A stretch of 19,269 bases of DNA, from positions 5,747 through 25,015 of the forward strand of contig FR899056.1 of the NCBI GenBank assembly GCA_000437255.1. The letters are read 5' to 3'. The notes under the pieces were generated by a model. It did no database searches. It was not told where the DNA came from and saw only the letters and a program-made list of their open reading frames with translations. The position numbers and the translations under genes were made by a program. This DNA comes from Ruminococcus sp. CAG:403 (GTDB taxonomy: Bacteria > Bacillota > Clostridia > Oscillospirales > Ruminococcaceae). Positions 7,238 to 14,725 of the stretch are shown piece after piece. The stretch's first letter is position 1. Each line of letters starts with the position of its first letter.

Positions 7238-8259
7238 TATGCCTCTCCCTCCAATGCTTTCATTACTTTCACAATATTCATGGAAATCGGGCAGCTGCGC
7301 ATACATCTTCCGCAGCCTACGCAACCGAAGGTTCCATTGTTATTTGCCGGATAGTAAACCAACTTATGCATAAACCGCTGACGGAAGCGCTGCATCTGTG
7401 TCGGTCTTGTGTTGCCGTGTGCACAGAGCGTAAAGTCGGAATACATACAGCTATCCCAGCAGCGGAACCGCTGAATGCCGTGTCCGGTGTCATAATCCCG
7501 AATGTCATAACACTGACAAGTCGGACATACAAAGGTACAAGTACCGCATGCCAAACAAGATTCTGACAGGCTTTCCCACTTATCGGAATCAAACAGTTCC
7601 TTCAGCTTATCACCGCCAAAGGCATCGGTAGACAAACCAGCAAGCGGCAGCTTTTCCAAAATTCCCTGAATGGTCTTTTTGGTTTCTTCTGCGGCATCAT
7701 CTGCGGCATCTTCCAGCAGATCCAACGCATTCAAAAAAGCAGTTCCCTTTTCGGTATTTGCCTGCAACAGCAAATCGCTGTCTGTCATCCAGCAGGTAAC
7801 ATCTCCGCCAGCCGGTGCAGATGCATCAATGCCAAATGCAGAACAGAAACAAGTTTCCGTCGGACGATTGCAAGCCATGGTCATAATCAAGCCGTGCTTT
7901 CTTCTTTCTGCATAAAAAGTATCAATCGGATCTGCCAGGTAAACGCTATCCAGAATCGGGAAGCTTGCTGCGTCACAAGCGCGCACGCCAAAAATAACGA
8001 AATCTTCCTTCTCTGAGCGGATATCTTCTACTTCAATTTTCTTGCCTTCCATTTTAAAAGCAGCCATCTGCTCTACCTGCGGAAAGAAGAAGTCTTTTGC
8101 ACTGCGTACCGTATTGGTTGCACGGCTGTACTGTGTACCAGTTTCCCATTTCTTATAGGTTGCACCCTTTTTGCCGTCATCTACCGGCAGGTACAGGGAC
8201 TGTGTTGCGGCAACTGCTGCAAACAAATCATCCAATTTTGCCAAAGAAAGCTTTTTCAT
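7237..8259 (-). CDS. flxB: 4Fe-4S protein, FlxB-like (AsrA-type)
   Basis: A 340-residue cytoplasmic iron-sulfur protein similar to anaerobic sulfite reductase subunit A and FlxB. The N-terminal ~220 residues form the AsrA-like region (IFGVRACDAASFPILD, 89-104; NRPTETCFCSAFG, 131-143). The C-terminal part has two [4Fe-4S] ferredoxin motifs: CLACGTCTFVCP (Cys235, 238, 241, 245) and CVGCGRCMRSCP (Cys313, 316, 319, 323), with additional cysteines (130, 137, 139, 248, 250, 267, 271) that may bind further metal. It should pass electrons between FlxA and the rest of the complex or to ferredoxin. The start codon overlaps the flxC stop by one base (TAATG) and follows GGAGGG. In AsrA-bearing sulfite reductases an AsrC catalytic subunit would follow; none is here, which favours the Flx assignment. 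Confidence 0.85.
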   Translation of the reverse strand: MKKLSLAKLDDLFAAVAATQSLYLPVDDGKKGATYKKWETGTQYSRATNTVRSAKDFFFPQVEQMAAFKMEGKKIEVEDIRSEKEDFVIFGVRACDAASFPILDSVYLADPIDTFYAERRKHGLIMTMACNRPTETCFCSAFGIDASAPAGGDVTCWMTDSDLLLQANTEKGTAFLNALDLLEDAADDAAEETKKTIQGILEKLPLAGLSTDAFGGDKLKELFDSDKWESLSESCLACGTCTFVCPTCQCYDIRDYDTGHGIQRFRCWDSCMYSDFTLCAHGNTRPTQMQRFRQRFMHKLVYYPANNNGTFGCVGCGRCMRSCPISMNIVKVMKALEGEA

Positions 8260-9236
8260 TACTTGCCGCCCTCCCTTTCATATACAATGCTGGGTTCGCA
8301 GTCTTCCTGTGTATAGCTGATCAGCGGGTTGCGGCTGCCAGCTTCTGCACCAGCCTGATATTCACCGTACAGTTCATTGATATCCTTGATGAACTTCCGG
8401 TTCAGCAAATGCAGCGGAATGTGCTGCGGACATACTCTCGAACATTCTCCACAGTCGGTACAACGTCCTGCAACGTGGAATGCACGAATAATATGGAACA
8501 TATTCTCTTCGAAGGAGTCTGCTGCGGCTTTCTGGGAAATACCAGACTTCGGATTGTCGAATACACAATTCTCACAGCTACATGCAGGACATACGTTCCG
8601 GCAAGCATTGCAGCGAATACATCTGGACAGTTCCTTCTGCCAGAATGCATACCGTTCGTCCGGTGTCATGGCTTCCAGCTGTGCCACCTGATCGAACCGC
8701 TTGCTGTCTGCATCTACTTCACCATTTTCGCCCAGGATTTCATCACTGATTACAATCTTCTTGCTCTTGCAAGTGATGCAGCGATCATCCATAATATCTG
8801 TTTTCTGGAAAGCGGTGTCACCATACAGCGTGTGAACAGTAACTGTTTCTCCTTCTGTTGTGATGCTGGTTACACCTTCTACACCATTTTCCCGAATCTT
8901 ATTTTCACTTACCTTGCCATCACACGGAACACCGATGACATAGATGGATTCCCGCTTTACCCGGTGCTCTGTCAGCAACTGGTTCAAGCTATAAGAATCA
9001 CAAGGTTTTACAAAAATCAAAGTTTTTCCTTCTGCACGAGACAGCTTGATCAAATACTTTGACAAATTGCTGGCACAGAAATCATTATATACAAACGCCT
9101 TTTGCAGTGCTTCTGCAGAATCAAATACAGCCGGTGTAGGATCGTATGCAAACTCACCGTTTTTCCAGCCCAGTACACGAGATACCGTACCGTCTGCCAG
9201 CAAGGCACAAGCACGTTCTATCATTACTTCTTGCAT
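8259..9236 (-). CDS. flxC: 4Fe-4S protein, FlxC-like (FrhB-related electron carrier)
   Basis: A 325-residue iron-sulfur protein. The N-terminal ~160 residues contain FVKPCDSYSL (75-84) and YVIGVPCDGKV (99-109), with a cysteine pair CITC (153-156). This is reminiscent of the F420-hydrogenase/dehydrogenase beta-subunit (FrhB) fold seen in FlxC. The C-terminal half carries two [4Fe-4S] motifs: CIRCNACRNVCP (Cys206, 209, 212, 216) and CTDCGECSRVCP (Cys259, 262, 265, 269). It is a candidate exit site to ferredoxin. Two starts are possible. ATG 9236 has GGAGG at 7-nt spacing and overlaps flxD by 13 bp. ATG 9224 overlaps the flxD stop as TAATG but has a weaker Shine-Dalgarno. I chose 9236. Whether a flavin is bound cannot be read from the sequence. 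Confidence 0.85.
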   Translation of the reverse strand: MQEVMIERACALLADGTVSRVLGWKNGEFAYDPTPAVFDSAEALQKAFVYNDFCASNLSKYLIKLSRAEGKTLIFVKPCDSYSLNQLLTEHRVKRESIYVIGVPCDGKVSENKIRENGVEGVTSITTEGETVTVHTLYGDTAFQKTDIMDDRCITCKSKKIVISDEILGENGEVDADSKRFDQVAQLEAMTPDERYAFWQKELSRCIRCNACRNVCPACSCENCVFDNPKSGISQKAAADSFEENMFHIIRAFHVAGRCTDCGECSRVCPQHIPLHLLNRKFIKDINELYGEYQAGAEAGSRNPLISYTQEDCEPSIVYEREGGK

Positions 9237-9661
9237 CTCAGATCCTCCAGTCTCTTATTTTCGCCGAGCGCCTTTACTGTTGCAACAAATTCATTCATCG
9301 TTGCAGCAAACTTTGCGCCTTCGGCTGCGGATACCCATTCTACCCGTGTCCGCTCCTTTTCAATGCCCAGATAATTGAGCATGGAGAACAGCAGCGTCAT
9401 TCTTCTACGAGCATAATAATTTCCGCTAGTATAGTGACAGTCACCCGGGTGACAACCACACAGGATCACGCCGTCAGCACCACGCTGAAATGCACGAAGA
9501 ATAAAAATCGGATTTACTCGACAGGAACAAGGTACCCGAATGATCTTGACATCAGCCGGATAATCTGCACGGTTGGTGCCGGCCAGATCGGCGCCGGCGT
9601 AAGAACACCAGTTGCAGCAAAATGCTACAATTTTTGGTCTAAATTCATTGTTTACTTGCAT
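9224..9661 (-). CDS. flxD: MvhD-like [2Fe-2S] adaptor protein, FlxD
   Basis: A 145-residue protein of the MvhD/FlpD family, the small adaptor that carries electrons from the donor module to HdrA in methanogens and in Flx-Hdr complexes. The diagnostic cysteine pattern is present: FCCNWCSYAGAD (Cys15, 16, 19), RVPCSCRV (Cys45, 47) and LCGCHPGDCHY (Cys68, 70, 75). Length is typical of the free-standing form; in some bacteria it is fused to HdrA, here it is separate. The ATG at 9661 lies inside the end of hdrA (10-bp overlap) with GGAGG upstream; the open frame extending further into hdrA is not part of the gene. It couples the Flx module to the Hdr module both in gene order and, by family knowledge, in electron flow. 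Confidence 0.9.
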   Translation of the reverse strand: MQVNNEFRPKIVAFCCNWCSYAGADLAGTNRADYPADVKIIRVPCSCRVNPIFILRAFQRGADGVILCGCHPGDCHYTSGNYYARRRMTLLFSMLNYLGIEKERTRVEWVSAAEGAKFAATMNEFVATVKALGENKRLEDLRCKK

Positions 9662-11643
9662 ATTGCATCTACCTCCGCCATAATCTGACTTGTTGCGAAG
9701 CCCTTCAGATCCATTGCACCGGACGGACAAGTTACCGTACATGCACCGCATCCTTGACATACTGCTTCATTAACAGTTGCAACACGACGAAGCAAGGTAG
9801 TGCGGTTCGGTCCTCGGAATTCCTTTTCTTGGTAGGTGATGGCGCCGTATGGACATACCTTTTCACAGCAAGAGCATCCATTACACATCATTTCATTAGA
9901 GTGTGCAACGCATGGGTTGCAGGAGAGCTTATCCTTAGCCAGCAAGCCAATTACCTTAGAAGCAGCAGCGCCAGCCTGTGCAACAGTTTCCGGAATATCC
10001 TTCGGGCCCTGGCACATACCAGACAGGAACACACCTGCTGTCGGAGATTCTACCGGACGCAGCTTTGCGTGTGCTTCGGTAAAGAAGTCGTTGGTATCCA
10101 TACTTGCAGTCAGCATGGTAGCCAGCGGACGAGCACTCTTATCCGGTTCAATCGCAGCAGCCAATACAACCAGATCTGCATCAATATGCAGCTGTTCATT
10201 GGAGATCAGATCGGAAGCCTGTACTTCCAGGGTGCCATCTGCCTTCGGCATAACCTTGCCGACCATACCTTTAATATAATGTACTCCATACTGTTCAACA
10301 GCACGACGATAGAACTCATCATAATTCTTACCTGGTGTACGAACATCAATGTAGAATACATAAACATCCGTATCCGGATATTTTTCACGGCAATACATTG
10401 CATGCTTTGCTGTATACATACAACAAATCTTCGAGCAGTATTCCTTTCCGCATCCAGATGTATCACGGCTGCCGACGCACTGTACAAAGACAATCTTCTT
10501 CGGCTGCTTGCCATCGGACGGACGCTGCAAGTGACCTTCTGTCGGGCCATCTGCCTTCAGGATACGTTCAAATTCCAAAGAGGAAATAACATCCTTGCTC
10601 TGCGAATAAGAGAATTCATCATAATTTTCCAGACTAATCGGATTATAACCAGTTGCAGCAACAATTGCACCGTATTTCTGCTCAACAAATGTTTCCTTCT
10701 GGCTGTAATCAATTGCGCCGGCAGAACAAAGCTTTTCACACAGACCGCACTTGCCCTTTGTCAGCTTTAAGCAGCGAGTGGAATCCAAAACTGCTACATT
10801 CGGAATTGCCTGTGCAAACGGAATATAAGCAGCGTGACGATTGTTCATACCCAGATTGTACTCATTCGGTACATTCTTTACTGGACATTTTTCGGTACAA
10901 ACGCCGCATCCGGTACACTTGGTCTCATCTACAAAACGAGCCTTTCTCCGAATTTTTACCGTAAAGTTTCCAACGAAACCAGTAACAGCCTCTACTTCAC
11001 TATAGGAATAAATGGTAATGTTTTCGTTCTGTGCACATTCTACCATTTTCGGAGTCAGAATACAGGAAGAACAGTCCAGTGTCGGGAATGTCTTATCGAT
11101 CTGTGTCATCTTACCACCGATCGTCGGCTGCTTTTCTACGATATCAACCGGATAACCTGCTTCTGCAATATCCAGTGCAGTCTGAATACCAGCAATACCG
11201 CCGCCGATTACCAATGCACGCTTGGTAACTGGACTTTCGCCAGCGATCAGCGGGGTGTTCAGCAGAACCTTTGCAATGGCAGCACGTCCCAAGACGATTG
11301 CCTTTGCTGTTCCGGCTTCAATATCTTTATGAATCCAGGAGCACTGTTCCCGGATGTTTGCAACTTCCAGCAGATAAGGATTCAAACCAGCAGCAGCGAC
11401 TGCCTTCCGGAAGGTTGCTTCATGCATTCTTGGAGAACATGAACATACCACAACGCCTTCCAGCTTATATTCCTTAATTGCATCTTTAATAATGTTTTGG
11501 CCTGCCTCTGAGCACATATAGGGGTAATCGGTTGCAAATACAACGCTCGGCTCCTTGCCAAGTGTTTCTGCAACAGTCTTTACATCGACTGTACTCGCAA
11601 TATTGGTACCGCAGTGGCATACAAAAACGCCAATTCTCCGCAT
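9652..11643 (-). CDS. hdrA: Heterodisulfide reductase subunit A-like FAD/Fe-S protein (HdrA)
   Basis: A 663-residue flavo-iron-sulfur protein, full length for HdrA. The N-terminal domain begins with GVFVCHCGTNI. The FAD-binding Rossmann fold has ALVIGGGIAGIQTALDIA (143-160). Characteristic cysteines follow in FPTLDCSSCIL (Cys191, 194). An inserted ferredoxin domain has CTGCGVCTEKC (Cys243, 246, 249, 253) and a second cysteine set (291, 299, 302, 306). A further cluster-binding region is GCGKEYCSKICC (near 398-408). The C-terminus carries two [4Fe-4S] motifs, CNGCSCCEKVC (587-597) and CQGCGACTVTC (629-639). In methanogen HdrABC-MvhADG the HdrA FAD is the site of flavin-based electron bifurcation. 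No in-frame TGA is present, so it is a cysteine, not selenocysteine, form. AAGGAGG precedes the ATG at 8 nt. Confidence 0.95.
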   Translation of the reverse strand: MRRIGVFVCHCGTNIASTVDVKTVAETLGKEPSVVFATDYPYMCSEAGQNIIKDAIKEYKLEGVVVCSCSPRMHEATFRKAVAAAGLNPYLLEVANIREQCSWIHKDIEAGTAKAIVLGRAAIAKVLLNTPLIAGESPVTKRALVIGGGIAGIQTALDIAEAGYPVDIVEKQPTIGGKMTQIDKTFPTLDCSSCILTPKMVECAQNENITIYSYSEVEAVTGFVGNFTVKIRRKARFVDETKCTGCGVCTEKCPVKNVPNEYNLGMNNRHAAYIPFAQAIPNVAVLDSTRCLKLTKGKCGLCEKLCSAGAIDYSQKETFVEQKYGAIVAATGYNPISLENYDEFSYSQSKDVISSLEFERILKADGPTEGHLQRPSDGKQPKKIVFVQCVGSRDTSGCGKEYCSKICCMYTAKHAMYCREKYPDTDVYVFYIDVRTPGKNYDEFYRRAVEQYGVHYIKGMVGKVMPKADGTLEVQASDLISNEQLHIDADLVVLAAAIEPDKSARPLATMLTASMDTNDFFTEAHAKLRPVESPTAGVFLSGMCQGPKDIPETVAQAGAAASKVIGLLAKDKLSCNPCVAHSNEMMCNGCSCCEKVCPYGAITYQEKEFRGPNRTTLLRRVATVNEAVCQGCGACTVTCPSGAMDLKGFATSQIMAEVDAICK

Positions 11644-11656
11644 TGCCTATGCCTCC

Positions 11657-12037
11657 TTATTTGCTATATTTTCTGAATGCGCTGACGATTGCCTGCTGCG
11701 GCAGATCCTCGTCCAGCTTTCCAGGGATGTCGTCGGAATGCAAATGATTCTGTCCCTGCTGCCGTACAACAGCAAGCCGTACCGCTTCAATCAGCTTTGC
11801 AGGTTCCACGCCACGTGGGCAGCGTTCTACACAAGCAAAACAAGACAGACACATATAAATGGATTTCGACTGCATCAGCGGTTCAATATCACCTTTTTCC
11901 ACCATATAAACAAACTGGTGCGGATGATATTCCATTGCATCATAAGAGGGACATGTGCCGGAGCACTTTCCGCAGCGCATACACTTCAGCGGATTGACGC
12001 CGCTGGTGGTCAGCACCTGTTCTTTCAAATCAGCCAT
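11657..12037 (-). CDS. hdrC: Heterodisulfide reductase subunit C-like ferredoxin (HdrC)
   Basis: A 126-residue soluble double-cluster ferredoxin that links HdrA to HdrB. Two complete [4Fe-4S] motifs are visible: CMRCGKCSGTCP (Cys19, 22, 25, 29) and CLSCFACVERCP (Cys63, 66, 69, 73), separated by the family-typical helical stretch. It lacks the membrane-bound cytochrome (HdrE) partner region, as expected for the soluble HdrABC form. AGGAGG lies 7 nt before the ATG. The gene sits 12 nt after hdrB and 13 nt before hdrA, so co-translation is likely. Confidence 0.94.
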   Translation of the reverse strand: MADLKEQVLTTSGVNPLKCMRCGKCSGTCPSYDAMEYHPHQFVYMVEKGDIEPLMQSKSIYMCLSCFACVERCPRGVEPAKLIEAVRLAVVRQQGQNHLHSDDIPGKLDEDLPQQAIVSAFRKYSK

Positions 12038-12049
12038 CTCATACCCTCC

Positions 12050-12829
12050 TTATTGCAAGCCGAGTGCTTGTGCAAGCAGCTCAGTAAAGTATACGACCGG
12101 AAGCGTGCTGCCAGAATTTTTCTGGAGATTATACAGACACAGGGGACAGGCTGTGATGACCATGTCTGCACCAAAATCAGCTGCACTGTCCATTACCTTT
12201 TTGCTGCGGGACTCTGCAACCGTTTTGTCTTCCAATGTCAGGTAACCACCGCAGCACTCATTCCGCAGCGGATAAACAACCGGTGTTGCACCAATTGCAC
12301 GAATAAAGTCTTCCAGGATCTTCGGATTTTCCGGATTATCCATCTGCATCACCTTTCCAGGACGAAGCAGCAGGCAGCCATAATATGCTGCAATCTTCTT
12401 TCCCTTCAGCGGATTGGTTACCATGGAAGCCAGCTTATCAAAACCGATTTCATCCCGCAGAACTTCCAGATAATGCAGAACCTTTGTTTCTCCCTGATAG
12501 GGTTCTTCCAGTTTCAAATAATTATTTGCCTTCATAGCCATGAAGTCATCCGTAGCGACCTGATTGTTGACCTGCTTGATTACATTATGACAGGCAGAGC
12601 AAAGGGTCACTAAGGACTGACCCTTTGCCTTTGCAGAAGCAAGTGCACGGATGGAAGAAAGCTTTGTGGCAATTTCATTGGTTGCCATCGGGTATACACC
12701 GCCGCAGCACTGCCAATCCGGAATTTCTTCCAGCGTAAAGCCCAGCGCTTCTGCGGAAATCCGTGCATACCGATCCAGCTCTTTCGCTTTTGTTTTCAGC
12801 GTACAGCCTGGAAAATAACTGTATGTCAT
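12050..12829 (-). CDS. hdrB: Heterodisulfide reductase subunit B-like CCG-domain protein (HdrB)
   Basis: A 259-residue protein with two intact cysteine-rich CCG domains (C-xn-CCG-xn-CxxC): Cys9, Cys41-Cys42, Cys77/Cys80 and Cys152, Cys192-Cys193, Cys228/Cys231. In methanogen HdrB each domain holds a noncubane [4Fe-4S] cluster and together they reduce the CoM-S-S-CoB disulfide. Bacteria of this kind are not known to make those coenzymes, so the acceptor here must differ. The start is set at ATG 12829 (MTYSYFPGC, the usual N-terminus of the family) rather than the TTG two codons upstream. The Shine-Dalgarno AAAGG is weak and slightly far. It follows fumC by 40 bp with no terminator between them. 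A direct handover to the neighbouring Fe-S/FrdA-like pair is an attractive inference. Confidence 0.94.
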   Translation of the reverse strand: MTYSYFPGCTLKTKAKELDRYARISAEALGFTLEEIPDWQCCGGVYPMATNEIATKLSSIRALASAKAKGQSLVTLCSACHNVIKQVNNQVATDDFMAMKANNYLKLEEPYQGETKVLHYLEVLRDEIGFDKLASMVTNPLKGKKIAAYYGCLLLRPGKVMQMDNPENPKILEDFIRAIGATPVVYPLRNECCGGYLTLEDKTVAESRSKKVMDSAADFGADMVITACPLCLYNLQKNSGSTLPVVYFTELLAQALGLQ

Positions 12830-12869
12830 GAGCAAAACGACCTTTCTTTACTAGTTTTTCAAAGCGATG

Positions 12870-14246
12870 TTATACCATCTGTTCCGGATGGAATACTTCA
12901 TCAAACCGCTCTGCTGTCAGGAAGCCCAGTTCCACGCAAGCTTCCTTCAGCGTGATGTTATCCTTAAATGCCTTCTTCGCAGTTTTTGCAGCATTTTCAT
13001 AACCAATATACGGATTGAGTGCAGTAACCAGCATCAGAGAGTTATGCAGGTTGTAATGCATCTTCTCCTTATTGGCACGGATGCCAACGGCACAGTTTTT
13101 ATTAAAGGAAACGATTGCCTCTGCAAGCAGACGAGCAGACTGTAAGAAGTTGTACATGCAAACCGGCATAAATACATTCAGTTCAAAGTTGCCCTGAGAA
13201 GCAGCCATACCAACTGCAACATCATTGCCCATTACCTGAACTGCAACCATGGTAACCGCTTCGCACTGTGTCGGATTTACCTTACCCGGCATAATGGAAG
13301 AACCCGGTTCATTTTCCGGAATGGTGATTTCTCCCAGACCGTCTCTCGGGCCGCTTGCCAGCCAGCGAACATCGTTGGCGATCTTCATCATATCAGCAGC
13401 CAACGCCTTCATCGCACCATGTGCAAATACCAGTTCATCCTTGCTGGTCAATGCATGGAACTTGTTTTCAGCCGTCTGGAAATCCTTTCCGGTAATCTCG
13501 GATACAGCCTTTGCAACTTCTACGTCAAAGCCCTTTGGTGTATTCAGACCTGTTCCAACTGCGGTACCGCCCAGCGCCAAACGCTTCAGATACGGCAATG
13601 CAGACAGGATCATTTCCTTATCCCGTTCCAAAGAAGTTCTCCATCCGCTGATTTCCTGACTAAAGGTAATCGGCGTTGCATCCTGCAAATGGGTTCTTCC
13701 GCTCTTTACAATGCCCTCATGCTCTTTTTCCAGACGCTTGAAGGTATCGATCAGCAGATCCACAGCCGGAATCAGCTTATCCTCTAAGATCAGAACAGCT
13801 GAAATGTGCATTGCAGTGGGGAACGTGTCGTTGGAGGACTGGCTCATATTAACATCATCATTGGGATGCAGCAGTTTTTCGCCAGCAATTTCATTTCCGC
13901 GATTGGCAATGACTTCATTGGCATTCATATTGGACTGCGTACCGCTTCCGGTCTGCCATACTACCAACGGGAAATGCTCATTCAGGCTGCCGGAAATCAC
14001 CTCATCACAAGCCTTGGAAATTGCCTCCAGCTTCTGTGCGGTCATTTTCTCTGGCTTCAGCTTGTTGTTTGCAATTGCAGCAGCTTTTTTCAAGATCCCA
14101 AATGCGTGTGTGATTTCTCGAGGCATTGTTTCGATTCCAACGCCGATGAGAAAATTCTCATGGCTGCGTTCTGTCTGTGCAGCCCAATACTTGTCGGCGG
14201 GAACTTTTACTTCGCCCATAGAGTCGTGTTCGATCCGATACTCCAT
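12870..14246 (-). CDS. fumC: Class II fumarate hydratase (fumarase C)
   Basis: A 458-residue iron-independent fumarase that interconverts malate and fumarate in the cytoplasm, of normal family length. The superfamily signature GSSIMPGKVNP (315-325) contains the catalytic serine (Ser317). WQTGSGTQSNMN (98-109), SQSSNDTFPTAMH (135-147) and GRTHLQDATP (183-192, His186) form the active site. The block ending NEVIANR separates it from argininosuccinate lyase, and GSGTQSNMN from aspartase (which would have GAGTSTNMN). Two ATGs are available. That at 14246 (MEYRIEHDSMGE) has AGGAG at 8-nt spacing, while that at 14252 is too close. It is the first gene of the operon, behind a near-consensus promoter and a long leader, and would supply fumarate to the reductase encoded at the operon end. 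Confidence 0.95.
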   Translation of the reverse strand: MEYRIEHDSMGEVKVPADKYWAAQTERSHENFLIGVGIETMPREITHAFGILKKAAAIANNKLKPEKMTAQKLEAISKACDEVISGSLNEHFPLVVWQTGSGTQSNMNANEVIANRGNEIAGEKLLHPNDDVNMSQSSNDTFPTAMHISAVLILEDKLIPAVDLLIDTFKRLEKEHEGIVKSGRTHLQDATPITFSQEISGWRTSLERDKEMILSALPYLKRLALGGTAVGTGLNTPKGFDVEVAKAVSEITGKDFQTAENKFHALTSKDELVFAHGAMKALAADMMKIANDVRWLASGPRDGLGEITIPENEPGSSIMPGKVNPTQCEAVTMVAVQVMGNDVAVGMAASQGNFELNVFMPVCMYNFLQSARLLAEAIVSFNKNCAVGIRANKEKMHYNLHNSLMLVTALNPYIGYENAAKTAKKAFKDNITLKEACVELGFLTAERFDEVFHPEQMV

Positions 14247-14513
14247 TACCATCTCTCCTAATCATTATATTTCGTTTGCCGATTTTCACAGTCGTCTCTG
14301 CAAAAATGCAGCGTTGCGCGAATTGCAGCAGCTGGTATTCCAAAATGCAGCCATTCGGCATTCGGGAATCGGGTTCTGTCCGCATGGTGCAACTGCCCGT
14401 TTCTGCAAACCGATTCCCTCATCGAACGATGCAAACGTTGTCATTCAGCCGCAAACGGGCGTGACACACCGTCTTGTCCGACGGGTGGACAAGAATCTGC
14501 ATAATTCGATATT
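14247..14513 (-). ncRNA. Structured 5' leader of the fumC operon (candidate cis-regulatory RNA)
   Basis: About 267 nt separate the predicted transcription start (about 14513) from the fumC start codon, with no convincing gene. The transcript has a hairpin at 14473-14493 (CTTGTCC/GGACAAG, 7-nt loop) and a hairpin at 14298-14311 (CTGCA, TTTT loop, TGCAG). Two long-range helices interleave: 14453-14460 with 14395-14402 (8 bp, GCCCGTTT/AAACGGGC) and 14410-14418 with 14364-14372 (9 bp, GGGAATCGG/CCGATTCCC). The interleaving gives a pseudoknot or two alternative folds. I do not recognise a known riboswitch consensus. It may equally be a leader with no ligand. Confidence 0.45.
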
Positions 14514-14519
14514 TTTATC

Positions 14520-14548
14520 ATTATACCATAAGAAGTGGGATTTTTCAA
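14520..14548 (-). promoter_or_regulatory. Promoter of the fumC-hdrBCA-flxDCBA-frd operon
   Basis: On the minus strand TTGAAA (14543-14548) and a perfect TATAAT (14520-14525) are separated by exactly 17 bp, a near-ideal sigma-A promoter. It is placed downstream of the TetR gene and upstream of the long leader, so the operon need not depend on readthrough from the TetR gene. No Rex-type palindrome is visible around it. Confidence 0.75.
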
Positions 14549-14725
14549 GTAGCAATTATAAGAAATATATAAAAAACTTTATCAAAAATTTTTTCAAACA
14601 TATCCTTTAACAATAAAAAACAATTCCCAACCAAACGCTTAAAGAATCACTGATGGCAGAAGAAAATCCATTTTTTCTGCATTTGCCACAGTTGATTTTT
14701 GCAAAGAGCAGACTGAAAGCATTTC
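14549..14725. other. AT-rich intergenic stretch between the TetR gene and the fumC promoter
   Basis: No gene is supported here. On the minus strand a weak hairpin (about 14660-14695; GCAGAAAA against TTTTCTTCTGC) follows the TetR stop but lacks a proper T run, so termination of the TetR transcript is uncertain. Nearest the fumC promoter it is very AT-rich, as expected for an UP-like element; nothing else stands out. Confidence 0.4.

Noticed and set aside
4856..7354. 832-residue plus-strand open frame antisense to the frdA/Fe-S/flxA genes
   Set aside because: It runs opposite well-defined enzymes with intact motifs, its translation is cysteine- and phenylalanine-rich with no domain, and it reflects the scarcity of TTA/CTA/TCA codons in the real genes.
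7237..9236. flxB/flxC as subunits of an anaerobic sulfite reductase (AsrABC)
   Set aside because: No siroheme-binding AsrC subunit is present, and an MvhD-like gene and hdrABC adjoin, which fits Flx-Hdr instead.
9652..11643. Selenocysteine form of HdrA
   Set aside because: The frame contains cysteine codons at the relevant positions and no internal TGA.
14158..14385. 75-residue minus-strand open frame in the fumC leader, a possible leader peptide
   Set aside because: No Shine-Dalgarno precedes its ATG, it overlaps the start of fumC by about 90 bp in another frame, and its composition is not protein-like.
14247..14513. T-box or other known riboswitch in the fumC leader
   Set aside because: No T-box sequence, no recognisable FMN, cobalamin, SAM or c-di-GMP core, and no terminator hairpin with a T run before fumC.
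14520..14600. A Rex (NADH-sensing) operator expected for a redox operon
   Set aside because: No TTGTGAAN4TTCACAA-like palindrome is visible around the fumC promoter; the AT-rich runs are only loosely symmetrical.
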